Below are positions 27,120 to 39,399 of a DNA stretch of 64,000 bases, piece after piece. Below the pieces are notes generated by a model that was not told where the DNA came from, ran no database searches, and was given only the letters and a program-made list of their open reading frames with translations. The stretch comes from Symbiodinium sp. CCMP2592 (taxonomy: Eukaryota; Sar; Dinophyceae; Suessiales; Symbiodiniaceae). Every line of letters begins with the position of its first letter. The stretch's first letter is position 1. Where the stretch lies: the NCBI GenBank assembly GCA_905221615.1, contig CAJNDT010000986.1, positions 1-64,000 of the forward strand. Direction: 5' to 3'. The position numbers were made by a program, and so were the translations under genes.

Positions 27120-28939
27120 GAGATCATAAGAAGTGCTCGAATGCTGTTGCCGTCAAACTCCGTTCATTCTGCAAGCCCACAAGACCCAGGGGCGCACCTT
27201 TTCGACATGTCGTTACCGGCGACCTGTCGGCAACTGACTCGGGAGCCTAAAGCCCCGGAACCGGCAACTTGGCGCCCTGAAATTCAATCACCTGAACACT
27301 CTGCATCCTAGTGCACCCTGTTCTGCCGGCCCTCATAACCAGAAGCCCGCAGATGTTGAGATCCGGAACGATGGGGGTCACTGGCGGTTCTAATTTTCCA
27401 CTCCTCGCGCGCTTTTCAGATGGTCGGAAGCCAAGCTGTGGGTTGGCACGATCGATACCCCCCGAAAACAGACCGGGCTTGGTCCTTACAGATCGGCACA
27501 TGAGACGAATTGATTATCAGCCATCAGCTTGCAAACCCTTCTTGTGCACTTAATCCCCCGCATCGCTTCTGTTCAGCCGTCACTACTAGTCACGACTCGT
27601 TCCAGCACGCTCAACATGTCCTCGTGTTAGTTGCACCTGTCACGAGAACCTGCAGGGAAGCGACGGACAGTTTTCTCTCTGAGATTTTTGTTGCACGGAT
27701 GTGCTGGCTACAGCGACACGTACCAGCAAACTCAACACTTCGTCACTCAATGGTCATTTGCACTTGTTGAACCTCGCACCATCGCGGTCCTGACTGATTG
27801 TCTGGCCTAGATCTCTGTTAGGATGTTGCAGGGCGAGAAGTTTCGATTCATTTGGAGTGTATACAGCTTTGGAGTGAAGGTTTACAATCACTTCTCAACC
27901 CAGCCCTGTCCAGGAGCCACCATAGCACAACCAACGACGCACGTGCAGATCGAACGCACAGAGGCGCCGATGTTCCCATGACTCTACAACGCCAACAGCT
28001 CCTGCTCCTTGCTCTAGCCGCGGCAAACCACCAGCTTGGTCCGGTCGTCGCGCTGCCCTTTGCATCCCCTCTCGGGCATCGCAGACCCGCTACAACACGG
28101 CTCGCGTGGACCCTGTGGCATTCCGGCCAAGACGCGCTACGACGCGTTCTTTGTCAACTGTGGGATCGTCCTTTACCTTGCCGCCACCCGGACCTGCAGC
28201 GACGTGCCTCTTCTGCGAAATGACGGCAGCAGAAATCAGCAATAAGAAGTTCTCGAGGGACGTTTTGAAAAGCAGGAATGTGCATGAACTGCATGCCATC
28301 GCGGGGAGAAGCCGATAGCTGCAAGAACGGAGCATTTCCTGCTGTCTCCCACAAATCGTCTTGCCGAACGCTTGCGAATGCTTAACGCACGCTGCGCGAG
28401 TCATTCGGTGGGCAACCTGAGCCCCAGACCTTCAAGCGAGAACCCTGCCTTCGCTGCGAATTCGGAAGAAAACTCATTTAGACTCCCAAGTCCCAGCTCA
28501 GTGCCTTCTCTCAGCCTTTCGTTGAGGACGCAACTCTACGAATGTCTTCTTACTATAACTTCAACATTCTCCCTTCTCCGTCACTGCCAAGAGACCCTTC
28601 AGTTGTTCTAGTGAACTCTAAACCTTCGGACCCTCGATCTCAAGCTTGACTTTTTGGCACTCGGGAGGACCCCGGGCCGGGGCCGGGCCTGGCCCTCGGC
28701 TTCAGACGGCCTCGCACTGGCGGCTAAGGAGGGAGAGACGGCGTCGCCGTGTCGCCGCGTGGCGCTGGGAGGACTGAGAGACTGAGCTTCCTGCCGCGAA
28801 AGGCTGTTCAAGGACGCCAGGCCCCAACCTCCACCACAGTACTGGTACGTGTGCTCTCTGCTGCTTCGTCACTTCGCGAGTTGCCTTGTGCTCGCAGGTG
28901 CCTCCGTGCAAAACCGCTGCAGATGAAGGAAAGAAGGAA
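27120..28939. other. No recognisable gene
   Basis: I find no domain, RNA gene or clear repeat in this stretch. Short open frames occur on both strands without protein-like composition. It may be intergenic or intronic. Confidence 0.35.
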
Positions 28940-29838
28940 GGGAGTTGGAAGGAACAGCGACAGGAGTGCCTGCTCAAGGACGCCACGGGTGCCTTTCGCT
29001 GCTTGAAGCCCTGAGCAGCGAGGAGCTGCGGCTGGGCAAAGCTGTACTCCCGAGCAGCCTCCATGCCGTTCTTCAAACGATCCAAGAGGCTCTGGCCTGT
29101 CTGCGCATCAGCATGTCTCAGCTGCAAGTAGCTGCTTGGCAGCTTGCAGTACCCCCCGGGCCCCCCAACACCAGACAGACGGAGAACCACCATCCTGTCC
29201 ATGGGGAAATCACGGTTCCCGCCCTGCTTCTGACTGGTGCGGTCCTGGTCCATATGCTGCAGCACGGCAACTGGCACCTCAAGCCTTAGCTGCTTTAGCA
29301 CCGCCTGCTGCGTGTCTTGGGGTATTCGGGTAGGCGACGGTGGCAACGAGGCTGCCCGCTGGTCGACCTCCTCGGAAAGAGAACAGAGCAAGAACGGATG
29401 CAATCCCACGGAAGGAAAGCTGCATCTGGAGAGCTGCCAACAGGGCGACGTACTTTGCAAGTTTCTGGCTGAGGGCCTCATGACACCAGGGATCACAGCA
29501 AGCTTATTTGCAGGGACGGTGCATGACGGTGCCTCATCTGCTTCACCTTGCTCAAGTGAGTCCAGAATGTCTGTGATCACTCTCAGGAGCCTCGTAGGCT
29601 TCGTCGCGAGCACAGCGACATCTCAAAGACAGCAACAGTTACTGGGCCTCGAGCTGCTGTAGCGACACCTGGGTTTCGCTGAAGCACATCTAAAGCACTT
29701 TGCACTTGCCATGAAACTGTTTGCAGATCTCCGTGATGCCTGCAGCTTGTCACATGGCTCCGCAGGGACTGCAGCGACCGCACTTGCTTCTGCGGCACGG
29801 GATGATTCCGACATTATCGACCACTCTCGACTAAACAC
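28940..29838 (-). CDS. Unrecognised multi-exon gene
   Basis: A minus-strand frame stays open for about 300 codons to 29613, but its first codon there is GTG, so the real start is in an upstream exon. One possible start is MSESSRAAEASAVAAVPAEP near 29815. Exon-like parts are LATKPTRLLRVITDILDSLEQGEADEAP (29540..29610) and a segment around 28990..29350 containing EEVDQRAASLPPSPTRIPQDTQQAVLKQLRLEVPVAVLQHMDQDR and LLDRLKNGMEAAREYSFAQPQLLAAQ. The latter is helical and charged, suggesting a soluble cytosolic protein. No family is recognised. Confidence 0.35.
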
Positions 29839-31099
29839 ACTTATACAGGCAGTTCCTGTACCATCTTATAATTCAATCTGACGCTCGTACTGCAATGGCA
29901 CACAACCCTTACTTCGAGCGGCGTATGACCATGTGCAACCGTGTGAATCAACTGAGTCTCCATGAAATTCCTGATTGAAGCCTGCATCGGCGACGAGTTC
30001 ACCCGCGACAGCAGGACATCTTGAAGAGCATGCGACGACGTCAGTATGGGTAACTTTGTCTCACGGCCGGTCGATAAAAGGATTCGTCGGTCGTTCTCCG
30101 TCGGCACTTGTGGCCGGAAGGAATGGATTTGTGGGAGGTTTCCGGGTCCTCCCAGTGCAGCATGTTGACGGGCTACTAGGGCACACTGCACTCGTCCATG
30201 CCTTTGCGCCGGAAGCGTCGCAAATGCGGCCGGCATGTTTGCCTGGAGATCGACAGAGCGGAACTGGATTCATACGCAGATTCAGCCGGGCGCCCCGCAG
30301 ATCGCAGTGCATGTGCGGCATGGGCTGACCATGGGCGACGCCGCTCGGGCTGCTCAACCGCATCCCGACCACCTGCAGATGTACAAGGCTGCAGGTGGGT
30401 TGGATTTTGAGTTGGCTTCAGTCGCCTTGGTCGCCGAAAACTGTCCATCCAGGGCGTGATGGACTTGGGCTCGACAGAACAGTCACAGGGCCTGGACAGA
30501 GCAAGAAAGTGCAAACACCTCCCTTCACCATCTCCCCGCTACAGCCACCCAATAGCCGCTACTCCAGCCTGCAGCGTTCGGCGATCCCGGCACAGAGTTT
30601 GCCTAAGCAGGCATTTGATCCATCCGTAGCTCTGGGTGAGAAATTTGCAGAAACTCTTGCGCTTCAAGGAGCCGCTTTGCAATCCGGCTGAGAGATCTGA
30701 TCTATGCGGACCTCAGGTGTCGAAATCCGAAGACGCCGTGCAAGAGGCCGTCACTACTTGCCCACAGAGACGCTGTCGGCTTTGGACAGTCCTTGCCGGC
30801 ATCCTGCAGTTTTACCTGCTGCATGCGGCATCACACGATCCTGCCTTCAATTTGCCAAGCTGAGCCCGAAGCTGCACAAGATGGCCCCTGCTGGAATGGA
30901 TTCGCCTGACGTGACAAAGCGAACAGCTGCCGCCACCAGTAGCATCCGAAACCCGAAAGCGGAGACGACGGCGGACCCTCTCCAAAGCCGCCCAGGCGAA
31001 GGGAGGAACCTCCACACCTGCGCGACGTGCAGCGTGTTGCGAAGTGACGCAGACGGGTTTCGAGTTCGTCTCCACCGGCAGAACGGCCTATGGAGAGGT

Positions 31100-32001
31100 C
31101 TTCCTTGTCGGCTCTGACCAGATCGAGGGTGCCGAAGCCGTGCGCCAGCCACAGCACGCCCTCTGCCTGCAGCCCGCAGCAGCCCGCAGCAGCCCGCCGC
31201 AGCCCGGAGACGCAAGTTTGCAGTCTGCGCCTCTGTCTGCGCCACGGCTCTCTTGCGAAGGTCTGCCACACCTCATGATCAAGATCCCATCGCGTCGCGG
31301 CAGAGAGGGCTACGAATCGGAAGTCTTGTAGCCAAGTATATGGCGAAGGTCCAAACGAAGCGGTAATGCCTCAATGTCACAGATGGGAAATATGTCCGGG
31401 CGAAGTTTGTGTCGACTGCCCTAAGTAAGACCCTTGCGGCAAGCTTGTCTTGGCGGGGTGCCTCTTCAGAAAGCGCTTCGAAGCTGGCAAAGGAGACGCT
31501 ACTTGGTAGCTGAGGGTCCAGCATACAGACCAACTGCGCAAAGACCACCACCGCCTGACACCTCGGCGCCAGCATGGCCAGCGACCGGCATCCTTTGAAG
31601 AGTCCGGTCCTGCGGCCTGCGGCTTCTGCCTTCTGTCAGACTCTGAGTCTCCGACTCCTTGCGGATAAAAGCGCAGGAAAAGTGGGCCTTGTCCTCCAAG
31701 CCTCTCAGGCTGTCTGTGAGCGCTGCTGCACTGGCAAGATGTCAAGGTCGGAACCGGAATTCTGGTGAATCCATCCAGATGCCCTTTGCATCGCTGGAAT
31801 TCATGGCCAAATACCTGAGACCAGGGCCAAAGCCAAAGCCAAGGGGAGCCGCCTTGCGCTTAGAGGAGCACTCGACGCGTTGATGTGCCCGTGGCACCAT
31901 CCACTCATGGCTGATGCCCTGACCTCGGCGCCAGCATCTACAAGCCGGAGGACTCCTTCAAGGAACAAGCCTCGCCGAGTCGCAACACACAACTGAGACA
32001 A
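31100..32001 (-). CDS. Unrecognised gene, several candidate exons
   Basis: Minus-strand segments with protein-like composition include 31801..32001 (MSQLCVATRRGLFLEGVLRLVDAGAEVRASAM), 31279..31575 (hydrophobic VVVFAQLVCMLDPQLP followed by a charged helix and RHYRFVWTFAIYLATRLP) and about 31100..31200 (GFGTLDLVRADKEDLSIGRSAGGDELETRL). The second may contain a membrane-associated helix. Frames differ, so introns separate them. I recognise no family; the grouping into one gene is a guess. Confidence 0.3.
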
Positions 32002-32648
32002 GCACGCTGAAGTTCGTGCAAAGCTTTGGTCAATCTCGCGCTCTCAGACTCCAGCCTCAGCAGGGCGAGACTAGCGAGACTACAAGCCGGTCAGCTTACG
32101 AAAAAGCCAAGGCTCCAGCGCCTGAACTGACTTGCGCTGAGAAGCCTGAGGGGCAGCGAATTGCAGCTTCGGCACAATCAAAAAGTCTCCTCAGCATTCC
32201 GGTGTCAATGTGGCCTGGATCTCGTGTCGAATCTCTTGGACCTGCAAGCAACTTGAGAGGGCACAGCTGCTGCATTGACCCTCACTCCGGTCCAACACTT
32301 TCAAGTGCTGACAGCGTGTGAAATAACCATCTGGGTCGCCTCTGGTCTCCAGGCTGCGTCCAGCGCCCCCGTTGCCTGGCACAAGCACCCTGCCATCTTC
32401 TCCTCTCTCTCTCGCCTCTATATCAGTCTCTCTGCATAAATTCGCTTTGCCTTCTTCGCTTCTTCGACCGCCTCCTGCACAGTGCAGCAGTGCAGCACAG
32501 TGACATCGTTGCAGTGCGCAGCTCGTCTCGCGCGCGATCTCAGCCGCGCTGCGCCTCCATGAGGCGCCGGGAAGTCTTCTCGAGCTCAGCCCTTTGGCTC
32601 CCGAGAAGATCCATACACTCCGAGTGGCCTCAACGCAGCGCACACCCG

Positions 32649-32694
32649 CAGCGCAGCGCAGCGCAGACGCAGCGCCGCAGCGCAGACGCAGTCT
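32649..32694. repeat. GCAGC-type short tandem repeat
   Basis: Imperfect tandem copies of GCGCAGC/GCAGAC units. It lies at the beginning of a minus-strand frame (32191..32730) that starts with a real ATG and an Arg/Leu-rich hydrophobic N-terminus, so that frame's composition is partly produced by the repeat. Confidence 0.7.
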
Positions 32695-32726
32695 TAAGCA
32701 CAGCCATCCAAGCGCCGAGCGCAGCT

Positions 32727-33212
32727 TCATGGCGCTGCCGAAGTCCGTGCGCAGCTCGCCGATGGACGTCTCGGCGGCCTTACGAAACTAAAAAACGCAT
32801 CCGCCGGTTCCCCGGCGCCCTTCGCCAGCGAGGAGGCCTCCACTCGGCCGTTCAGGACCTCAGCCTGGGGCGTAGAAAGGAAGACAAGCCGTGGCGCACA
32901 GGGCCAAAAGCAATGTAGGTCTTGCAGTCTTGCACATGCACAGTTGGTACTCTGGAGTGTTGGTGAGCTTCTCGGCTTCACGCAGCAAGGACGACGAGAG
33001 GTCAAGAGCTTCCAATACGAGATGAGGCCGATATCTTCGGAGAAGACAATGGCATGCATGCTTGATCCCTGGGGCATGCCGTTGTGTCTGGAAGAGAATA
33101 CAAAATTCAGGTCCGACAGTGCTGAGGTCAATGGCTTTAGAGGCTTTGGCGTATTCTGAGAGCCTTCCGCGGCATTCGTACTAAAACCGCTGGCTGCGTC
33201 TTTGTGCAGCAA
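32727..33212 (-). CDS. Possible exon of an unknown gene
   Basis: A 161-codon open minus-strand segment contains a plausible globular stretch (ALSDLNFVFSSRHNGMPQGSSMHAIVFSEDIGLISYW) followed by less convincing sequence. There is no recognised motif. It may belong with the coiled-coil gene upstream. Confidence 0.3.
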   Translation of the reverse strand: MLHKDAASGFSTNAAEGSQNTPKPLKPLTSALSDLNFVFSSRHNGMPQGSSMHAIVFSEDIGLISYWKLLTSRRPCCVKPRSSPTLQSTNCACARLQDLHCFWPCAPRLVFLSTPQAEVLNGRVEASSLAKGAGEPADAFFSFVRPPRRPSASCARTSAAP

Positions 33213-33316
33213 GTCTTGCAGCCCTTCTTAGACTTTCCAGATGTCTGGAAAGTAGAAAGAGACCTGGAAGCAAGACTCTCGCGCAAAGACATGCCTAAGC
33301 CGAAACACTGCGATTG

Positions 33317-33396
33317 CTCTCCCTCTCTCTCTCTCTCTCTCTCTTTGCTTTGCTTGGGGTGTAGGACGTGTCTCTCTCTCTCTCTCTCTCTCTCTC
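33317..33396. repeat. TC/CT microsatellite, two blocks
   Basis: Two CT-dinucleotide runs (33317..33344 and 33370..33396) are separated by a short unique spacer that is also pyrimidine-rich. Open frames over it encode only Arg-Glu or Leu-Ser repeats and are not considered genes. Confidence 0.95.
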
Positions 33397-33657
33397 AAGT
33401 GTTGCAGCACTTTCGCAGTGCGAGGCGTGAGGCGTGAGCCACGGCGGACAGTTCGGAGGATGTCTTGTCGTATCTGGAGAGACCTGGGCAGCAACGACGC
33501 ATGGACGCACATCCAGCAGGTCTGCCTTTTTTCTGAGAGCGGCTGTCAGCGAACTTCTCGGCGAAGAGTTCTTGCAGAATCTCGCGGCCACGAGCTCCCG
33601 GCATGTCAAAGTACTGGCTCAGTCCGGGCCTGTCTCTGCTGAGCGCATTCCGCCCGA

Positions 33658-35371
33658 TCAGTCCAGGAGGCCTCCCAGGTCAGTATCGTCTTGGCCGCTC
33701 AGCTGCGCTCCGCACTGTGCCTCGGAGAGCTCAGACAGGGCCTCCGAATTCCGCCGGAAGGCCTCCTGTGTGGCCTCGGCTTGGCCTGCCCAAGGGTTTT
33801 TAAAGCATCGGGCGCTCTGACTTCTGGTTTGCAGAGGGCCTGCGACGGCCTTCAGCCGCTGGCTCTCTGCCTGGAGCTGCTCCTGGCACTGCTCGGAGCT
33901 GCGAGCAAGGCGAAGGCGCCGCCTCCCCGACCTCCAGGTTTTCGATCTTTGGGCCAAGAGCATCAGCGACCTCGAGGCGACGGCCAAAGACGTGAAACAT
34001 GGCTATGTCGGCCATAGGCTTAGGTTCGCTCTTCCAGCTTCAAAGAAGCCAGACGCTGATGCAAGGCAGCATGATATTCGGCGCCTGTCTCCTTCACCTC
34101 GGCACTTCAAAAGCGACACGAAATCGTTGTTGGGATCTGTTGGCTGGGTGCCTCCAGAATCTCGCTTTCGGAAGCTTCCAGGCGCAGTGAGAAAGTTTCC
34201 GCCACGGCCGCAGCATCCTCCCGGCCACGGTTCTGTAGATTCTGAAGTCCATGCAGGCCCATCTTCTCTGCTACGCCTCGGCACCTTTGACCATAGCCAC
34301 TGCGGCTTCCGCCTGGTGAGCAGAAGGGTCTGGGAAAGCTGGACAGAAGCAGAAGCCAATGGCTGCTCCACACAGCTCTCATCTCCGCATCCGCCTGCGA
34401 GCCCATCTCGGCGGCTGCTGCTTCCAGTGACGAGCGTTGGCGCTCCGCCTGGCAGCCGGTCACGACGATTCGCGACGTCGGGTTGGGCTTGGGTTTACAG
34501 CTTCGGGTCTAGGCTTGACAGGTTTTGCTTGGGGGCCCTGATCCTCAAAAAGACCTGGGCTTAGGCTTCTTGAGGGCTCACTTTAAGCACAGGGCGAAGG
34601 CTCAGGGTTTAGGTCCGCCTCCTTCAGCAGTTGGCGCCTCAGCTCTGCCAGCTTCGAAGCCGCGGCATCGGCCACCTGCAAGAAGATACGCACCGTACAC
34701 ACGCGCGGGGGAAGGTGAGCCTGGCCGGCTGGCCTCTCTTGCCACTTCCGCTGCGGCATTTCGTGCTGCGGCTTCCGCGGCGACGACGAGACGGAGTCCC
34801 AGCTTCTCCAACCTGAGAGCACAGGCCGGTGCGTTGTTGGCTTCCCATGGGCCCTTGGACGCTGGCTTCGAGGAACTCGCGTCCTCACGCTCTTCCTCCC
34901 GCAGCTCAAGCTCGGCTCCGAAACTCTACCCAGGTTCCCTTTTTGGAACATCTCCGAGCCTTGCCAGAGGCCGTGGAAGCCGAGGAGCTCCCGCGAAGCG
35001 AGAAGCGCTGGCCGCCAGGGCCGCCGGGGCCTGCAGCCTGAGCGGAGAGATGCGGAGACCGCGAGTCCTCTGCTTTTCTCCGGTGCCTCCGGGAGATCCT
35101 CGTCCGACACTTCCTTCCAGAACCCAGACTCTCGCAACGTGTGCGTGTGTGCATGCGCGTGTGGCTCTGGCTGTGCCTCGGCGAAGTCTCGCAACTCGCC
35201 ATCCAGCTCCGGCCCGTCAAGCTGCTCATCACCTGCGTCAATCCGCTCCACGTTGACATGAGCATTCACTTGACCCAGCTTCAAAGGCCTTCTCGGCTGC
35301 GAAAACGGCATGCCCTCAGCAACCGGCGTTGAAAATGGAGGATTGCTGTCAAGGTGCGGAGCAGATAACAA
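33658..35371 (-). CDS. Coiled-coil, Ala/Glu-rich protein, multi-exon
   Basis: A set of minus-strand segments encodes heptad-like, Ala/Glu/Arg/Leu-rich helices: 35200..35330 (PLKLGQVNAHVNVERIDAGDEQLDGPELDGELRDFAEAQ), 34700..34811 (LEKLGLRLVVAAEAAARNAAAEVARE), about 34390..34440 (ERQRSSLEAAAAEMGSQADAEMR), 33870..33980 and 33660..33780 (AEATQEAFRRNSEALSELSEAQ). Frames change between segments, as expected for short introns. The product should be an elongated, largely helical protein, perhaps cytoskeletal. No family-specific motif is seen; exon order and limits are tentative. Confidence 0.4.
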
Positions 35372-36239
35372 ATCGATGAGCCGACGACCTTCGAGGTTGA
35401 GCCGCTAGCGCTGCAGCGGCTGCTGAGGCACTCCGCTCAACTCGGAGAAATGCCTCATTGCGCACACGTTGCACCTCTCTCAACCAGTCAAGCCTCTGAC
35501 AAGCCCGCCTCCGACATGGCCCTGTGAACCTGAGATCTGCAACTTCCACACGCGCTGTGTGAAAGCAGGAGGCATGCACCTCTTACCTGGCCTCGACAGA
35601 GAAGCCACCGTCCGCGAAGCGCATTCCCTGGCGGTACCCGCTTGGCCGACACAGGGAAACCACCGACGCCACAAGCTCTTTCGCTGAACACCATATTTTG
35701 TTGTCAGCCAGCAATGGCAACTCCCACACGCAAACTGACAGCCACCGGCAGTAGTGTTGCCTCTCGCAACGTTCCGGTGGCAAGATCTATGTACACCGTC
35801 GAACTACACTTGCAGAATGATGGGATGTGTTGGCACATCCTGCGCGGCCATCTTGCAGGCATCAGGTCGTGTGCCCTTGTATGCCTCGCAAACCTGGGGC
35901 GGAATCTTCAAGGAGGAGACAGTCTCTCACAAAGATTGTACAGCTCAGACAAGCTCATACAGCGACGACGCGCATGCGGCCGCGAATGCCAAGAGGCCGT
36001 CCGCAACAAATTGTCGGGCTGGTTGACAGGCTGTCCGTTCACCACAAGATAGGGCACGCCTAGTTGGCGGGCATTGCGGGCGAAAGGTTGTTCAGAGTTA
36101 GGATTGCCTTCGTCTCTTGCTGTCGTGGACCAGAGGAGTCTTGCAGTTTATGGCTTATGGATGTTGAAAGATTTGAAAGCCTCGCTTTGAGGTTGAGGCC
36201 TCTGCCAGCGAACAACCAATTTCCAGATGCAATAGATTT
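35372..36239. other. No recognisable gene
   Basis: Only short open frames without protein-like composition are seen between the coiled-coil gene and the thiol-reductase gene. Probably intergenic. Confidence 0.4.
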
Positions 36240-37508
36240 CTAATCAACCGGCACCCCATGCGCAAAAGCCGGCTTGCCTGGGTGCTCTGGCGTCGCTTTT
36301 GCCTGTGCGATGACGGCGGAATCACCCTCCGAGCCGGAAAAGCCTTGACATAATTGACAAATCAGAGGGTTCAACGCACATGCACAGCTCAAAGCGACTG
36401 CGTTGCAAAATGAGCAAGTCTTAAGACCGCTGCAATGGAAAACAGCGGCTTTGTCAATCTGGTTGGCATCTGCACAGGCTGAAACCGTCTCCTCCGCAAC
36501 TTCGGGACGCTTGACACTTACGGGCTCAGTGCTACCAGCCACACATGCTCGCAGGCAGCACTTTTGCAACAAATGCCTTGGAGAACGTGTCATACTTTGC
36601 CTCGACGCCTGAGGATCATCCCGTGCTTTCATAATGGATCGATGGTCGGCACGCACATGCGATCTTGCAAGACATTGCAAGACTTTTCCAAGGCATGGAC
36701 AGTGGGCGAAGGACATAAACTGCAGCACATGCTCGGCAGCGACTTGCTTCGCACAGGCCAGGTACCGGTTTGCATCACACTCTTGGCTGCCATGCTGGCA
36801 AACAAGTGCCCCGGTGAAGCAATCCTGCAGGCAAGTATGTGTTCCCGGCATCGTAAAGCACACCGATGCATAGAGGGGCATCCTTCGCAGGCTGGGACGC
36901 TCCAGCACCGCAGTTCTTGTTGAAGCACTTTCGCGCCGTCATGTCCTGGGCGTCCGCGACAGTGGTGACAGTCTTGGGATGTTGGTCGACTCAAAAAATA
37001 ACGGCAACAAGGCCGGCTGCGTAGGAGCCATCATAGTCGGAAGCCAAGTGTCATACTCGCCTGCTCCCTTGCATTCGCTTGTGACGAAATATGCATTACC
37101 GAAGGGATAGAACTCGAAGTCCTTGCGAACAACCCGTAACACACGCAAAGTACAGATATCCAACCAGCGGCCCTCGAGCCCTGAAGCTCAAAGTAAGTGG
37201 TGACTGTCCATGATGGCCGCTACACTCGGTGTCGACAAGGTCTTGTTGACCTAAGGATCATCAGAACGCATCCTTCTTTGAACAATCGTGTTCGCTTTTC
37301 CTGAGGCGGACACCGGTCCGGCAATGGCTTCTCGGCAAAATGGACAGCCAGCTTCCGCAAAGAACTCGACCTTCACCTCGTCCACGATTTCATGTCAAGA
37401 CCCCAAGAGGCGGGTAACGAGGTATCTGTCGGTCTGTTGCGCCTTGGGCGCATCTTCCGCACTGGCCGTGGCCGAGATGACAGCGAGGCACAGAAGCTTC
37501 AACGCCAT
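36240..37508 (-). CDS. GILT-like secreted or lysosomal thiol reductase
   Basis: The gene begins at ATG 37508 with a signal peptide (MALKLLCLAVISATASA) in exon 1 (37443..37508). A 66-nt intron follows, then exon 2 with VKVEFFAEAGCPFCREAIAGP, where CPFC is the thioredoxin-like active site. Later exons carry DFEFYPFGNAYF (about 37060..37120), matching the region before the signature, and CQHGSQECDANRYLAC (about 36780..36840), a perfect match to the GILT signature CQHGx2ECx2Nx4C. The last exon stops near 36240 after PAFAHGVPVD, resembling the VPW-ING end of the family. GILT enzymes reduce disulfides of proteins in acidic compartments. Several borders between exon 2 and the signature exon are unresolved, and the last open segment may include intron sequence. 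Confidence 0.85.
37377..37442 (-). other. 66-nt GC-AG intron in the GILT-like gene
   Basis: Exon 1 ends CCCAAG and the intron begins GCGCAAC; it ends GACGAG before GTGAAGGTC. AAGG and GAGG flank the two junctions. Phase 0 removal joins the signal peptide and EDAPK to VKVEFFAEAGCPFC. Without splicing an in-frame stop follows within 14 codons. GC donors are common in dinoflagellates. Confidence 0.75.
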
Positions 37509-39284
37509 GGCGAACTACGCAAGAAAGTCAGCGGGCGCAATGGACAATAGCAGCTGCGCAGAGCTGCGTCCTCGTGTCCTCGTGGAGCATTCGATGCAAG
37601 CGTGGGCTTTCGCAAAGCCGAACCTCCTCCACTCTAACCAGGCGGCTGTCCAGCCTTGCCGACACGGTCCGTGACTTTCTGCTTTGGAATGCTTTGTCAC
37701 GACATCCTCTTGGCCTCTTGGGCCTGGACATTTCCAGCCGCCGATTGGTTTCAGAATGCAGGCCTTCCAGCCTCACATCCTTGGCATTGCGATCCGTGGT
37801 GCGCTGCGTCCAACCCCTGATACAAGATACGGTTCATCTCATTGCTCCTGCCCTTGCATGACAGTAGAGCTTGGTGACAATCTGTCTGGCACAAACTTCA
37901 CTTTTGGCAGGTGCAGCCATGACGGCCCCATAGCACCACTTAACACGCAATTTCCCGTCTTGCGATCATAAGACCGTGTACATGTGTATGTATGTATGTA
38001 TGTATGCATGCATGTCTGTATGTATCATGTAGGTATAATGTATGTATTTCTTATTCATGCATGTATGCATGCTCTGGAGCCGTGGACCCACCTTGGAAAC
38101 GTAAAGCTCCCAACTTGGAACTTCAGACAAAGGCTTGTCCCGCCAGATTCCCACCCTGGCCGTCTTCAAGGCTCCAGAACTGCAAGTCGTTGGACCGGGG
38201 ATCCAGATGTTAAGGCTTCAAAGTTAGAGCTTCCGACGGTATGGCCAGACACGCCATGTGGTCTTGGGTGAGTGATTGCAAAAGCTTTTTCTTGAGGGCG
38301 ACAGCTTTTCAACCTGCAAATTTCTATCACTCCTTCATTCTACTCGGGCCACTCGGCCTTTATTGCTTGGAGAGCCAGACACAGCAGCCTTGTTGTTCTG
38401 CTTTCCGCAGCAATACAAGGTCTCAGATGGACACGTGACAGATCCTGGGATAGGGAAAGCCAATCGCGGACAATCAACAAAACACCTCCCAAGAGTTGTG
38501 CCGCACCCACGGTGAATAGCCGGGCTCGGCAAACGGTCGGGCAGCTAAACCTTGTTTCTCGAGCTCAAGGCACCTCGTCCGGAAGCTTCGTCTGAAGTGC
38601 TTTCGACAGCATGCTAACCCTGATGGAATGCACAACAACAGCAGATGACATGGCTTTGGGGCCACTGCTGTCTAGATTCACACGCGGCCTGACAGCAGAT
38701 GGTGTTGCCGGCGCCATTTTGCAAATTGTATGATTCTCCCCCACCGTTTTGCTAGAGCTCCTTCCTCTTAGATCCTGAATGGATGTATCGTCGCAATGGA
38801 CTTGGCATGCCTCCCGGCTGAATGTCGCATTCGTAGCACAAACATGGTACTAAACATGACTGGAGATACTTCCTTGCCGGATCCTAGCTGTAATCTGCGT
38901 CGTGGTAAGACAACTCCAGCAAGGAAAGGATTTGGACTTTGCTCATGATCATGTTCGGGATGGTACAGCTCTGTTGCTCCAAACACCTCCTTTGCAAACC
39001 CGTTTGTTTCTTGTTCTCACTGAGCCCGACGGGAGTTTGCCTCTTGGTAGTTCATCATCGGAAATGCATGCCTTCCGAAGCCTAGAAAACTTATACTCAC
39101 CAAAACCACTGGCCATTAACCTTATCCGATACATTCCCGGGTGCAGCTACTGGTGTCGCTGGGCGGGGCAACATCAGCCAAAGGCTATTGCAGGAAGCCA
39201 CGCCAGTCTCAGGATCGCACGATGCTGCTGTTGAAGTTGCCCAAGAAGTCCTCCCAGAACATGGTCCATCCTTCCTACCACTGC
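37509..39284. other. No recognisable gene; contains an ATGT-type repeat
   Basis: Apart from a tetranucleotide microsatellite near 37985..38070 I find no domain or RNA gene. A 72-codon minus-strand frame at 38768..38986 has no recognisable content. Confidence 0.35.
37985..38070. repeat. TATG/CATG microsatellite
   Basis: Degenerate tandem ATGT and ATGC units alternate over about 85 nt. Overlapping open frames consist of Tyr-Val-Cys-Met repeats and are not genes. Confidence 0.9.
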
Positions 39285-39399
39285 CTACAGTCGTCCGCAG
39301 CAACTGCAACCAGTACATGTCGCGGACATGGCACCACTGCGCTCCTGCCACGCTGCACTTTCATCTAGCTGTCTCCTCAACAGACTTCTCTCGACCTGA

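Noticed and set aside
33228..33609. Arg-Glu repeat proteins over the CT microsatellite
   Set aside because: Generated entirely by the dinucleotide repeat.
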